A stretch of DNA of 64,000 nt from Pseudomonas maumuensis (GCF_019139675.1 NZ_CP077077.1:3286001-3350000); one strand, 5' to 3'; positions 45,401 through 54,790 are shown, counted from the stretch's first letter. Notes: generated by a model not told the origin, from the sequence alone. Numbers and translations: made by a program.

Positions 45401-45419
45401 AATGCGAGCAATTACCATT
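45401..45419 (+). promoter_or_regulatory. Candidate Fur box upstream of the ECF sigma gene
   Basis: AATGCGAGCAATTACCATT matches about 13 of 18 informative positions of the 19-bp Fur palindrome AATGAGAATnATTCTCATT as I recall it, ending 20 bases before the sigma factor start. Iron repression of such sigma genes is the usual arrangement. Confidence 0.45.
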
Positions 45420-45439
45420 TACATCCTGGATCCCGCTCT

Positions 45440-45940
45440 ATGTCGACGCTCGACCGCTCGGCGCTTCACCAGCTGTACTGCGAAAACAACAGCTGGCTGA
45501 AAAGCTGGCTGCGCGCACGCCTGGGCAATGCCGCCGATGCGTCCGACCTGGCCCACGACACCTTCCTGCGGGTGATGACTGCCCGCAACCCGGGCCCCAT
45601 TCGCGAGGCGCGCAGCTACCTCAGCGCCATTGCCCGCGCACTGTTGATCGACAAAGTCAGGCGCCGCGCCATCGAGCAGGCCTACCTGCAGGCCCTGGCC
45701 TTGCGCCCGGAGCCGGTCGAAGTGTCGCCGGAGACGCGCCTGTCGATCATCGAAATGCTGGTAGCGGTCGATGCACTGCTCGACGAGCTGGGCCCCAGGA
45801 CCCGTGACATCTTCCTTGCGGTGCAACTGGAAGGCCTGACCTACGCGGCGGTCGCCGAACGCTTCGATGTATCGATCACTACAGTGAAGAACCACCTGAT
45901 CCGGGCCATGACCCGCTGCCTGCTGGTGGTCGACAATTGA
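45440..45940 (+). CDS. FecI-like ECF sigma factor (iron starvation type)
   Basis: 166 residues. Region 2 (LRARLGNAADASDLAHDTFLR, about 23-43, then REARSYLSAIARALLIDKVRR) and region 4 (about 110-160: 'TYAAVAERFDVSITTVKNHL') are both present, the standard FecI/PvdS-like size. It should direct RNA polymerase to the receptor gene when the FecR-like protein signals. The FecR-like gene begins 10 bases after its stop. Confidence 0.93.
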   Translation: MSTLDRSALHQLYCENNSWLKSWLRARLGNAADASDLAHDTFLRVMTARNPGPIREARSYLSAIARALLIDKVRRRAIEQAYLQALALRPEPVEVSPETRLSIIEMLVAVDALLDELGPRTRDIFLAVQLEGLTYAAVAERFDVSITTVKNHLIRAMTRCLLVVDN

Positions 45941-45950
45941 GGGCCGGCCA

Positions 45951-46886
45951 GTGGACCTGAAGACCCTCGAGGCAGCCGCCACCTGGTACGTGCAACTCAA
46001 TGACGGTGATGCCGACACAGCACGGACCCAGGCCTGGCGCGATTGGCTGGCCGCGAGCCCCGCGCATGCCGAAGCCTGGGCGCGGGTGGAGAAACTTCAA
46101 CGCCAGTGGTCAGCTCTGCCGCGCCAAGCCGCGCTGTCGGGCCTGGGCGCGGCCCAAGCGCAGCGCCGCGAGGTGCTCAAGGTGCTGGGCCTGCTACTGG
46201 CAGTCGGTGGCGGTACCTGGTTGGCCAGCGAGCAGGTGCCCTATCGCGCCCTGCTCGCCCAGCAGCGCACCGGCAGCGGTGAACGGCGCTCGCTGCACCT
46301 GGACGACGGTTCACAGCTGGAGCTGAACGTCGACACCGCACTCGACGTACGCTTCGACGCCCAGGTGCGGGCGATCCAGTTGTATCGCGGCGAGATCCTG
46401 ATCAGCACCGCCAGCGATGCCACCCACCGCCCGTTCATCGTGCATACCGACAACGGCAGCGTGCGTGCGCTGGGCACGCGGTTCAGTGTGCGCCAAACAA
46501 CGCAGCAGACGCAGGCCGGCGTGTTGCAGTCAGCCGTCGAGATACGCCCGCTACGCCACCTCGACCAGGTGTTGCGCCTGGACGCCGGCCAGCAGGCCGG
46601 CTTTGACCGCGACGCGATCGGCCACGCCCAGGCCCTGCCTGCCGATTCCGCGGCCTGGGTCCAGGGCATGCTCAGCGTGAACGACTGGCGCCTGGGGGAT
46701 TTCATCGCCGAACTGGGCCGCTACCGCCCCGGCGTACTGCGTTGCGCGCCTTCCATCCAGGGCATGCGCATTTCCGGCTCATTCGCCATCGATGACACCG
46801 ATATCGCCCTGGCGAACCTGCCGAAATCCCTGCCAGTGAAGGTGTACTACCTGAGCCGCTACTGGGTGAGCGTCGAGCCTGCCTGA
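45951..46886 (+). CDS. FecR-like anti-sigma regulator
   Basis: 311 residues from a GTG at 45951. The N-terminal cytoplasmic DUF4880-type domain (AATWYVQLNDGDADTARTQA) binds the sigma factor. One membrane helix at about 78-95 (VLKVLGLLLAVGGGTW). The periplasmic FecR domain follows ('RRSLHLDDGSQLELNVDTAL', 'RPFIVHTDNGSVRALGTRFS'). It passes the signal from the TonB receptor's signalling domain to the sigma factor. Confidence 0.93.
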   Translation: MDLKTLEAAATWYVQLNDGDADTARTQAWRDWLAASPAHAEAWARVEKLQRQWSALPRQAALSGLGAAQAQRREVLKVLGLLLAVGGGTWLASEQVPYRALLAQQRTGSGERRSLHLDDGSQLELNVDTALDVRFDAQVRAIQLYRGEILISTASDATHRPFIVHTDNGSVRALGTRFSVRQTTQQTQAGVLQSAVEIRPLRHLDQVLRLDAGQQAGFDRDAIGHAQALPADSAAWVQGMLSVNDWRLGDFIAELGRYRPGVLRCAPSIQGMRISGSFAIDDTDIALANLPKSLPVKVYYLSRYWVSVEPA

Positions 46887-46996
46887 ACCCGATGCAAAAA
46901 AAGTTTTTCGCAATCTTGCTGATTTCGATTCTCGTCCGTCCATGACACAAGCCGCGACGACAGCGACTTTCCGCCATGACACGCAAGGATCACCCA

Positions 46997-49480
46997 ATGC
47001 CCCTGCTCCAGCCCAGCACCCGCCTGCGCCACGCCATCCACCGGTTCACCCTCGGCCTGTCCCTCGCCACCGCGCCTGGCCTGATGTTCGCGCCGATCGA
47101 CGCCCTGGCCATCAGCCAGACCGCCTACCACATCGCAGCCGGCCCCCTGGGCAACGCCATCACCCAGTTCGGCGTGCAGGCGGGGGTGACCATTTCGTTC
47201 GACACCGAGCAGACCCGCCATCTCTCCACCCCTGGGCTCGACGGCAGCTACAGCGTTGAGGAAGGCCTGCTGCGCCTGCTCGGCAGCAGCGGGCTGCAAG
47301 CCCAGCGCCAGGGCAATGGCGGCTATGTGCTGGTCCCGGCTGACAATGGCCCCGCGATGGAGCTGGGGCCGTTGACCATCGACGCCAACCGCCTCGATGC
47401 CACCAGCGAGGGCACCCAGTCCTATGCAGCGCGGGCGGTGACCATCGGCAAAGGCGTGCATACGCTCAAGGAGACACCGCAGTCGGTCACGGTCATGACC
47501 CGCAAGATGCTCGACGACCAGAACCTCAACACCCTGGAGCAGGTGCTCGACAAGACCCCCGGCATCACCGTCTACGACTCGCCCATGGGCGGCAAGTACT
47601 TCTACTCCCGTGGCTTCAACCTCGACGGCCAGTACCAGTACGACGGCGTGCCGCTGGACGTGGGCGGCAACTACGTGCAGGCCAACAGCTTCTCCAGCGA
47701 CATGGCCTTCTACGACCGGGTCGAGATCCTCAAGGGCGCGGCCGGCATGATGAAAGGTTCCGGCTCATCGGCAGGTGGCGTCAACTTCGTGCGCAAGCGC
47801 GGCCAGGACAAAGCCCAGACCACGCTGACCCTTTCCGCCGGCACCTGGGACAATTACCGTGGCCAGGTCGACGTGGGCGGCCCGCTGAACGAGTCGGGCA
47901 CCGTGCGCGGCCGCGCCGTGGCTACCCTGCAGGACCGCCAGTACTTCTACGACAATGCCAAGCGCCAGGATCAGGTGCTGTACGGCGCCCTCGACTGGGA
48001 TGTTACGCCCGACACCACCCTGGGCGTCGGCCTGGCCTATGAGGACGTCGATGCCTCGCCCTGCTACCACGGCCTGCCCCGCTACGCCGACGGCAGCGAC
48101 CTGAAGTTGTCGCGTTCCACCTGCCTGGGCGCCAGCTGGAACGACCAGCAAAGCCAGCGCACCACCGGTTTCGCCGACCTCAAGCACCGCTTCAACGACG
48201 ACTGGAGTCTGAACTTCGCCTCGGTCTATACCCACAACAACCAGAACATCGAGTACGGCTACGCCGAGGGCGCGGTGCCGGTCGGTGCCGGCAGCGCCGC
48301 TATCCGCCGCTACGCCGGGCGGTTCGACTATGACCAGGACGACTACGGCTTCGATAGCTACCTCGACGGCAAGTTCGAGGCGTTCGGTCTGCAGCACGAA
48401 CTGATCGTCGGCGCCAACGCCAGCCGCCAGCAGACCCACGACTACTTCGCGCTGATGGGCCTGAGCGGCACCCAGAATCCGTTCGACCCGTCGCCGGCCT
48501 TCCCGCACCCGTCCAAGGACGCATTCCTGACCGCCCCCAGCCGCGGCGGCAGCGTTCCCACCGACTCCACCACCACCCAGTACGGCACCTACGCCACCCT
48601 GCGCCTGAAGCTGGCCGAGCCGCTGACCCTGGTGCTCGGCTCACGAGTGAGCTGGTACCGCAACAAAAGCGATTCCTATACCCAGGCCTGGGACTACTGG
48701 GTGCATAACCGCAGCCAGGAAAACGGCCAGGTCACGCCCTTCGCCGCGGTGCTCTATGACCTCAACGATGAATGGACCGCCTACGCCAGCTACGCCGATA
48801 TCTTCCAGCCGCAGAGCAACCTGGTGAATGCCCAGGGCCAGGCCCTGCAACCGAAAACCGGCGCCAACTACGAGCTGGGCATCAAGGGTGAACTGTTCGG
48901 CGGCGCGCTCAACACCGCCTTCAACCTGTTCCGCACCATCGAGGAGCACCGCGCCGAAACCGACTTCGTCGACACCTGCAAGGGCTCGGGCGACCAGTAC
49001 TGCTACACCGACAGCGGCAAGGTGCGCGCCCAGGGCTTCGAGGCCGAGGTCAGCGGCTCGCCCATCGAGCGCCTGCAACTGCTGGCAGGCTACACCTACA
49101 CCCAGACCAAGTACCTGAACACCATCAACCAGACCGACCCGACCGAGCTCACCTTCACCTCCAGCTTCATCCCGCGGCACATGCTCAAAGTCTGGGGCGA
49201 CTACCAGCTTGCCGGCGCGCTCGAGCGCTGGACCGTAGGGGCCGGGGTATCCAGCCAGAGCGAGAACTTCCGCCGCCAGGGCAACCTGAGCATCGAGCAA
49301 GCGGGCTACACGCTGTGGAGCGGTCGCGTACAGTACCGCCTGGACGAACACTGGAGCCTGGCACTGAACGGCAACAACCTGCTGGACAAGCGCTATTACT
49401 CGACCGTGGGGGCCACTGGCTGGGGTAACTACTACGGCGAGCCGCGCAACTTCATGCTGACGCTCAAAGGCAGTTTCTGA
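46997..49480 (+). CDS. TonB-dependent siderophore receptor with N-terminal signalling domain
   Basis: 827 residues from the ATG at 46997 (AAGGA 7 bases upstream); an in-frame ATG lies at 46976. Order: signal peptide (ends around DALA), STN signalling domain (about 45-115, YHIAAGPLGNAITQFGVQAG), plug domain (KETPQSVTVMTRKMLDDQNL ... 'VEILKGAAGMMKGSG') and a 22-strand barrel ending 'NFMLTLKGSF' with terminal Phe. The STN domain plus the sigma/anti-sigma pair upstream make a full cell-surface signalling set. The ligand is an Fe(III)-siderophore by family; hydroxamate and catecholate cannot be separated from sequence alone. Confidence 0.93.
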   Translation: MPLLQPSTRLRHAIHRFTLGLSLATAPGLMFAPIDALAISQTAYHIAAGPLGNAITQFGVQAGVTISFDTEQTRHLSTPGLDGSYSVEEGLLRLLGSSGLQAQRQGNGGYVLVPADNGPAMELGPLTIDANRLDATSEGTQSYAARAVTIGKGVHTLKETPQSVTVMTRKMLDDQNLNTLEQVLDKTPGITVYDSPMGGKYFYSRGFNLDGQYQYDGVPLDVGGNYVQANSFSSDMAFYDRVEILKGAAGMMKGSGSSAGGVNFVRKRGQDKAQTTLTLSAGTWDNYRGQVDVGGPLNESGTVRGRAVATLQDRQYFYDNAKRQDQVLYGALDWDVTPDTTLGVGLAYEDVDASPCYHGLPRYADGSDLKLSRSTCLGASWNDQQSQRTTGFADLKHRFNDDWSLNFASVYTHNNQNIEYGYAEGAVPVGAGSAAIRRYAGRFDYDQDDYGFDSYLDGKFEAFGLQHELIVGANASRQQTHDYFALMGLSGTQNPFDPSPAFPHPSKDAFLTAPSRGGSVPTDSTTTQYGTYATLRLKLAEPLTLVLGSRVSWYRNKSDSYTQAWDYWVHNRSQENGQVTPFAAVLYDLNDEWTAYASYADIFQPQSNLVNAQGQALQPKTGANYELGIKGELFGGALNTAFNLFRTIEEHRAETDFVDTCKGSGDQYCYTDSGKVRAQGFEAEVSGSPIERLQLLAGYTYTQTKYLNTINQTDPTELTFTSSFIPRHMLKVWGDYQLAGALERWTVGAGVSSQSENFRRQGNLSIEQAGYTLWSGRVQYRLDEHWSLALNGNNLLDKRYYSTVGATGWGNYYGEPRNFMLTLKGSF

Positions 49481-49492
49481 CCGGTGCAAGAC

Positions 49493-49517
49493 GGGGCGGC
49501 CCTGCGCGCGCCGCCCC
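49493..49517 (+). terminator. Terminator hairpin after the TonB receptor gene
   Basis: Eight-bp stem GGGGCGGC / GCCGCCCC with a 9-base loop, 12 bases after the stop, followed within 5 bases by GTTTT. Confidence 0.7.
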
Positions 49518-49530
49518 TGGCGTTTTCACA

Positions 49531-50174
49531 CCTTCTTCTGAGCTTGCGCCGCCTGATCAGGCAGCGTTCCTATGCTCGCGAGAAAGTCCCCGCAAGCAGT
49601 TGCTAGTAAGTAGCGGAAAGCCAAAGTGAGCTCAACAGCGCAGCTTACCTACTGATGTTGTTGGCTTAGTGAACAGTCCGCCAGCAAGTGCTGGTTGGCA
49701 GCGTACTTAAGCTAAATCAGTGTGTTGCGCACTAGGCCGAATGGCAAGTTCATGGGGTCTGCCGCCGTCGAAACAGGGCATGATAACAGGCCGAGTTACG
49801 CACCTTGCACACGCCGCGGTCGCGCTCTAACCATCCAGCAATTTACTCCGGCGCCCCTGCAGTTCAAGGTTGCAAGCACGGCCTGCGCTGCTGTTAGGTT
49901 ACTTGCCATTTTGGTTCATCGTATTTGACATCGCTCCTGTCTCTGCCATCCTATTGGCATAGTGCCACCATGACAGGGGTTTTTATGCAATCTCTCCTGC
50001 AGGTCGAACCCCACAAAGTCATTCTCTGAAAGCTTTCGTGGATTGTAACAACCTGATTAAGCATGACCATGCTTACATTAATCCTTCATCGCCTGGTGTT
50101 TCACTGCCATATCGTCAAGTTATATAACTTTGCCCGGATCCTGATATTGATCGACTTTATAGGAGTAGGGACAT
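49531..50174. other. AT-enriched intergenic region at the left edge of a probable insertion
   Basis: About 640 bases with no gene I can support. GC falls steadily towards 50174. It includes a perfect 12-bp palindrome GCCTGATCAGGC (49551-49562) and a small hairpin CCAGCAAGTGCTGG (49681-49694). A 68-codon open frame at 49722-49928 has no features of a real protein. The promoter of the next gene must lie near 50100-50160, an AT-rich stretch. No tRNA, integrase or direct-repeat boundary was found. Confidence 0.4.
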
Positions 50175-51632
50175 ATGAAAGCCATTGCGGCAAGTGTCAT
50201 GTCACTGCTTTTCGCGGCAGGATGCGCGACGAATAAAAACGACTCCGCGATTGATGATGTGAACTCGCAAACAAACACTATCTATATAGATAAAAATGGA
50301 GAGTTGCTAAATCCTGAAACCGGAAAAAAAGTGTCAGAATCAAAAGATTTTCTGGAAGTTGATAGAGCCGAAAGGAAATATATCTCAGGGATAATTAGTG
50401 GATTTAAGTCAGCAAACGAAAAGGCGAAAGGCCAATCAAAAACACTGCGCCTCACTTTATTTGTGCATGGTGGCTTGAATGTTTTTGATGGCGCTACTGA
50501 GCGAGCGAGAAAATTTTCCAGGGATATGATCAAAGACGGGCAGTATCCGGTATTCATATGCTGGGATAGTGGCCCATTCACCAATTACTTCGATCATCTA
50601 TTCAGGATAAGAAAGGGGCTTAGCCGTCCTGTTTTAGGCGGAGTGAGCTCTCCTTTTGTATTTGTGGAAGACGCCGCTCGGTCTGTATCTAGAATTCCGG
50701 CAGCAACATACAAAGAAATTGCTGACACTGTAATTGTCGCCAAGGGCGTGGAAACAGTCGATGAAAGAAATTACAAATTGCGAGCAGCGGAACTTGATCA
50801 TCAGCACTTTTCAGTACACAGCAGGGAGCCTTACACCGGTGTTGGAAACGCATACTGGACTGTTTGGAACCCGGTGAAATTTTTAACTGCCCCTTTCCTA
50901 GATGGCCTGGGAACAGGAGCATGGGATTCGATGTTACGTCGCGCCGACCTTGTTCTTACAAAAAAACAGGCATATGAAGGTGAGCTTCCAGCATCTAAGT
51001 CTTCCGACGGCGACGATAAGCAGGATGTGCCTCGGTATGCGGATACTGCAGCCACCAAGTTGCTAGCGGAATGGGCTCGAGATAGCAGCCTAAAAGACGT
51101 AAAAATAAATATTATTGGCCACAGCATGGGCGCTATAGTTTCTACCGACATTCTTGTGAGGCACCCTAGACTAAATGTAGATAATATTGTTTTCATGGGC
51201 GCAGCGGCGCGAATCAAAGATGTTGAGAATGTAATTGTTCCATGGATGCAGAGCGCAAATCATAAAGAAGCCAGGTTTTATAACTTGAGCCTGGACCCTT
51301 ATCGCGAAATTGGAGAAAATGTATACTATGATTTTTTACCAAGGGGGAGCTTGCTAAACTGGATAGATTTTATATTCGGCTCTGTCAATTCGTACAAAGA
51401 CCGTACAGCAGGCTCTTGGTGGAATATAGTTAGGACTGCAGAGGATATTTTTCCTGGCGGCGACCCTCAACTTAGACAGCGCGTCCATTTGACTAGATTC
51501 CCCATCGGGGGGCCGGAGATGGGCCCGCAAACACATGGCGGGTTTGGGGAGTATTGCTTCTGGCGGTCTAGCTTCTGGAAAAACACTGGTCGCCAACTCA
51601 AGCATCCACAGTGTGCAGGCCGCCCAGAATAA
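50175..51632 (+). CDS. Lipoprotein with alpha/beta-hydrolase (lipase-like) domain, probably acquired
   Basis: 485 residues; AGGAG precedes the ATG. Lipobox LLFAAGC with Cys17 and Ala at +2, which favours outer-membrane sorting. 'LFVHGGLNVF' (about 96-105) looks like an oxyanion-hole HGG, and 'INIIGHSMGAIVSTDIL' carries the nucleophile elbow GHSMG (Ser317). Candidate Asp and His partners lie further on (for example 'NLSLDPYREIG' and 'TRFPIGGPEMGPQTHGGFGE'). An esterase or lipase acting at the cell surface or periplasm is likely; substrate unknown. The gene is strikingly AT-rich compared with all neighbours (many ATA, AAA, TTA-type codons), a sign of horizontal transfer. No adjacent immunity or secretion gene is evident. 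Confidence 0.75.
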   Translation: MKAIAASVMSLLFAAGCATNKNDSAIDDVNSQTNTIYIDKNGELLNPETGKKVSESKDFLEVDRAERKYISGIISGFKSANEKAKGQSKTLRLTLFVHGGLNVFDGATERARKFSRDMIKDGQYPVFICWDSGPFTNYFDHLFRIRKGLSRPVLGGVSSPFVFVEDAARSVSRIPAATYKEIADTVIVAKGVETVDERNYKLRAAELDHQHFSVHSREPYTGVGNAYWTVWNPVKFLTAPFLDGLGTGAWDSMLRRADLVLTKKQAYEGELPASKSSDGDDKQDVPRYADTAATKLLAEWARDSSLKDVKINIIGHSMGAIVSTDILVRHPRLNVDNIVFMGAAARIKDVENVIVPWMQSANHKEARFYNLSLDPYREIGENVYYDFLPRGSLLNWIDFIFGSVNSYKDRTAGSWWNIVRTAEDIFPGGDPQLRQRVHLTRFPIGGPEMGPQTHGGFGEYCFWRSSFWKNTGRQLKHPQCAGRPE

Positions 51633-51713
51633 AGGGCTGAACATTCCTCAGGAGGCCTCCGTGCTGAATTTTCAGGCAGCAAAGCCGTACCAGCAAAGGT
51701 GCGGTGGATAGCC

Positions 51714-51733
51714 GCAGGCATCTGCATGCCTGC
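51714..51733. terminator. Small hairpin after the lipoprotein-hydrolase gene
   Basis: Eight-bp stem GCAGGCAT / ATGCCTGC with the 4-base loop CTGC, 80 bases after the stop codon and without a T run. It may terminate the AT-rich unit. The stretch 51633-51874 otherwise holds no gene. Confidence 0.4.
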
Positions 51734-51874
51734 ACTCCACGCCCCGAAATACAAGGCCTCAACAAACCAACCCATCATCTGATATGGTTTTTATCTCGAT
51801 ACCTGGACCTGTGCTGAAAACAGATCGCGGGCCATAGTGCCCTGGCCTGATCGAGGCCTGATGAGCGACGAACC

Positions 51875-53281
51875 ATGAGCGACAGAATCCCCTTCCGAGT
51901 CATCGAGATTGCCCCCACCACCCACAAGAGCAAAAGCCAGGTGGCCGGTGGCATTCATACACGCAGCTTCACCGGCTTCTACCGCAACCTGCGGATCGCC
52001 TTCGCCGGCTTGCTGTTCGTGCTGTTCTTCGGCACCGCCTGGTTGCAATGGGGCGACCGCCAGGCCGTGCTCTGGGATCTGGCCGACAGCAAGTTCCATA
52101 TCTTCGGCGCGACCTTCTGGCCGCAGGACTTCATTCTGCTGTCGGCGCTGCTGATCATCTGCGCCTTCGGCCTGTTCGCCATCACCGTGTTCGCCGGACG
52201 CGTCTGGTGCGGCTACAGCTGCCCGCAAAGCACCTGGACCTGGCTGTTCATGTGGTGCGAGAAAATCGCCGAGGGCGACCGCAACCAGCGCATTAAGCTG
52301 GCCGCCGCACCGTGGGGCGTGGAGAAGATCGCCCGGCGTAGCCTCAAGCATGGTCTGTGGCTGGCCATTGGCGTGCTCACCGGGCTGACCTTCGTCGGCT
52401 ACTTCACGCCGATCCGCCCGCTGGCCGCCGAACTGCTCACCTTCGAGCTGGGTGGCGTGGCCTTGTTCTGGGTGCTGTTCTTCACCGCCGCCACCTACCT
52501 CAACGCCGGCTGGCTGCGCGAGGCGGTGTGCATGCATATGTGCCCCTATGCACGGTTCCAGAGCGTGATGTTCGACAAGGACACCCTGGCGGTGGCCTAC
52601 GACCCCAGCCGCGGCGAAGCCCGTGGCCCGCGCAAGAAAGGCAGCGATGCGCGCAGCCAGGGCCTGGGCGACTGCATCGACTGCACCCTGTGCGTGCAGG
52701 TATGCCCCACCGGCATCGATATCCGCGAAGGCCTGCAGATGGCCTGCATCGGCTGCGCCGCCTGCATCGACGCCTGCGACGGGGTGATGGACAAGATGGG
52801 CTATGCCCGTGGCCTGATCGGCTACAAGTCCGAACACAATCTGCAAGGCGGCAAGACCCACTGGCTGCGCCCTCGCCTGCTCGGCTACGCCGCCGCGCTG
52901 ACGGTGATGATCGGCGCCCTGGTGCTCGCCCTGCAGATGCGCCCGATGGTGTCGATGGACGTGATCAAGGACCGTGGCCTGTTCCGCGAGAACGCCTTGG
53001 GGCAGATCGAGAACATTTACCTGCTCAAGATCATCAACAAGACTCAGGAACCGCAGCACTATCGCCTGCGCCTGGTGGACGCCGACGGTTTCGAGCTGCA
53101 TGGCCGTACCGAGTTCACCCTCGCCTCGGGCGAGATGAGCGAATTGCCGGTGTCGGTGGCGATGCTTGCCGACCGGCCGACCAGCAGTTCCCAGGAGCTG
53201 ACCTTCGAAATCCAGGACAGCGACCAGCCGGGGATCCGCAGCACCGCACGCAGCCGTTTCGTCGCGCCGATGAATCGCTGA
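51875..53281 (+). CDS. ccoG: CcoG/RdxA/FixG-type cytochrome c oxidase accessory ferredoxin
   Basis: 468 residues. Five or so membrane helices; 'VWCGYSCPQSTWTWLF', 'AVCMHMCPYARFQSVMF' and two 4Fe-4S clusters in 'DCIDCTLCVQVCPTGIDIR' and 'CIGCAACIDACDGVMDKMG'. C-terminal Ig-like domain (about 350-465). CcoG is a cupric reductase needed for cbb3 oxidase assembly. In most pseudomonads it follows ccoNOQP and precedes ccoHIS; here none of those genes is adjacent, so this may be a second copy or a rearranged one. Confidence 0.92.
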   Translation: MSDRIPFRVIEIAPTTHKSKSQVAGGIHTRSFTGFYRNLRIAFAGLLFVLFFGTAWLQWGDRQAVLWDLADSKFHIFGATFWPQDFILLSALLIICAFGLFAITVFAGRVWCGYSCPQSTWTWLFMWCEKIAEGDRNQRIKLAAAPWGVEKIARRSLKHGLWLAIGVLTGLTFVGYFTPIRPLAAELLTFELGGVALFWVLFFTAATYLNAGWLREAVCMHMCPYARFQSVMFDKDTLAVAYDPSRGEARGPRKKGSDARSQGLGDCIDCTLCVQVCPTGIDIREGLQMACIGCAACIDACDGVMDKMGYARGLIGYKSEHNLQGGKTHWLRPRLLGYAAALTVMIGALVLALQMRPMVSMDVIKDRGLFRENALGQIENIYLLKIINKTQEPQHYRLRLVDADGFELHGRTEFTLASGEMSELPVSVAMLADRPTSSSQELTFEIQDSDQPGIRSTARSRFVAPMNR

Positions 53282-53320
53282 TCCCTTACACTGACCTTCA
53301 CCTTGCCTGCCAAAACCATA

Positions 53321-54730
53321 ATGAAACGCTACGAACGATTCGCCGACGACATTGCCGAACTGATCCGCTCCGGGGTGCTAGGCCCCGGCCAGCGGGTGCC
53401 TTCGGTACGCTACGCCAGCCAGACCCACGGGGTCAGCCCGTCCACCGTGTTCCAGGCCTACTACCTGCTGGAACGCCGCGGCCTGATTCGCGCCCGGCCA
53501 CGCTCGGGCTACTTCGTCAACGCCCACGCACCGCGGCCGTTCTGTGAGCCGCAGCCCCAGGCGCCGGCCAGCGAGTCCACCGATGTCGATGTGAGCGGCC
53601 TGGTGTTCTCGATCCTCGACTCGATCAAAGACCCACACACCGTGCCGTTCGGCTCGGCCTTCCCCAGCCCGACCCTGTTCCCGCTGCAGCGCCTGTCACG
53701 CTCGCTGGCCAGCGCCAGCCGGGCCATGGACCCGCGCATGGTGGTCACCGACCTGTCGCCGGGCAACCCGCAACTGCGCCGGCAGATCGCCCTGCGCTAC
53801 ATGGTGGGTGGGCTGATGCTGCCGATGGAGGAGCTGCTGATCACCAACGGCGCGCTGGAAGCGTTGAACCTGTGCCTGCAGGCAGTGACCCAACCCGGCG
53901 ACCTGGTAGCCATCGAAGCGCCGGCCTTCTACGCCTGCCTGCAGGTGCTCGAGCGCCTCAAGCTCAAGGCGGTGGAAATCCCGGTGCATCCGCGCGAGGG
54001 CATGGACCTCGGCGTGCTGGCCCAGACCCTGGACAAACACCCGGTCAAGGCCGTGTGGTGCATGACCAACTTCCAGAACCCGGTGGGCGCGAGCATGCCG
54101 GAGGCCAAGAAGCAGGAACTGGTCGAGCTGTTGCGCCGCCACCAGGTGCCACTGATCGAGGACGATGTCTACGCCGAGCTGTATTACTCGCAGCAGGCGC
54201 CGAAACCGGCCAAGGCCTTCGACACCGAAGGGCTGGTGATGCATTGCGGCTCGTTCGCCAAGAGCCTGGCCCCCGGCTACCGCATCGGCTGGGTCGCCGC
54301 CGGGCGCTTCGCGCAGAAGATCGAGCGGCTCAAGCTGATGACCTCGCTGTGCGCCTCGATGCCGGCCCAGGCGGCGATCGCCGACTACCTGCAGCACGGC
54401 GGTTACGATCGCCACCTGCGCAAGCTGCGCTACGCGCTGGAAGGCCAGCAAGCCAACATGCTCGCCGCCATCGCCCGTCACTTCCCGGCGCAGACCCGGG
54501 TCAGCCAGCCTTCCGGCGGCTACTTCCTGTGGCTGGAGCTGCCCGAGCAGATGGACGCGCTGAAGCTGTTCCACATGGCGCTGGCCCAGGGCATCAGCAT
54601 CGCCCCGGGGCCGATCTTCTCGCCCACCCGGCGCTTCGGCAACTGCATCCGCCTCAACTACGGCAGCCCTTGGGGCGACGGCGCGGAGCAAGCCATGGAA
54701 ACCCTGGGGCGCATCGTGCGCTCGTTCTGA
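53321..54730 (+). CDS. MocR-type regulator (GntR DNA-binding plus aminotransferase-like domain)
   Basis: 469 residues from the ATG at 53321. Winged-helix GntR domain 1-70 ('GVLGPGQRVPSVRYASQTHG', 'SPSTVFQAYYLLERRGLIRA'), linker, then a fold-type I PLP domain (about 105-465) with 'NGALEALNLCLQAV', 'NFQNPVGASM', 'LIEDDVYAELYY' and the PLP-Lys segment 'CGSFAKSLAPGYRIGWV'. MocR proteins usually control PLP, GABA, taurine or transporter genes. Its target is not obvious. The first hybrid kinase follows 60 bases downstream. Confidence 0.92.
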   Translation: MKRYERFADDIAELIRSGVLGPGQRVPSVRYASQTHGVSPSTVFQAYYLLERRGLIRARPRSGYFVNAHAPRPFCEPQPQAPASESTDVDVSGLVFSILDSIKDPHTVPFGSAFPSPTLFPLQRLSRSLASASRAMDPRMVVTDLSPGNPQLRRQIALRYMVGGLMLPMEELLITNGALEALNLCLQAVTQPGDLVAIEAPAFYACLQVLERLKLKAVEIPVHPREGMDLGVLAQTLDKHPVKAVWCMTNFQNPVGASMPEAKKQELVELLRRHQVPLIEDDVYAELYYSQQAPKPAKAFDTEGLVMHCGSFAKSLAPGYRIGWVAAGRFAQKIERLKLMTSLCASMPAQAAIADYLQHGGYDRHLRKLRYALEGQQANMLAAIARHFPAQTRVSQPSGGYFLWLELPEQMDALKLFHMALAQGISIAPGPIFSPTRRFGNCIRLNYGSPWGDGAEQAMETLGRIVRSF

Positions 54731-54790
54731 CCTTTGGCAGGCACCGCCCAGGCGGCTATAGTGGCACCACTTCCCGACGGGTGCCTGTCC

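Noticed and set aside
49722..49928. Possible 68-residue protein in the AT-enriched gap
   Set aside because: No ribosome-binding site, signal, domain or codon bias; translation looks random.
49551..51860. GCCTGATC-containing sequences on both sides of the AT-rich insertion as attachment repeats
   Set aside because: Only about 8 bases are shared between the two sides, too short and too GC-typical to call direct repeats of an insertion.
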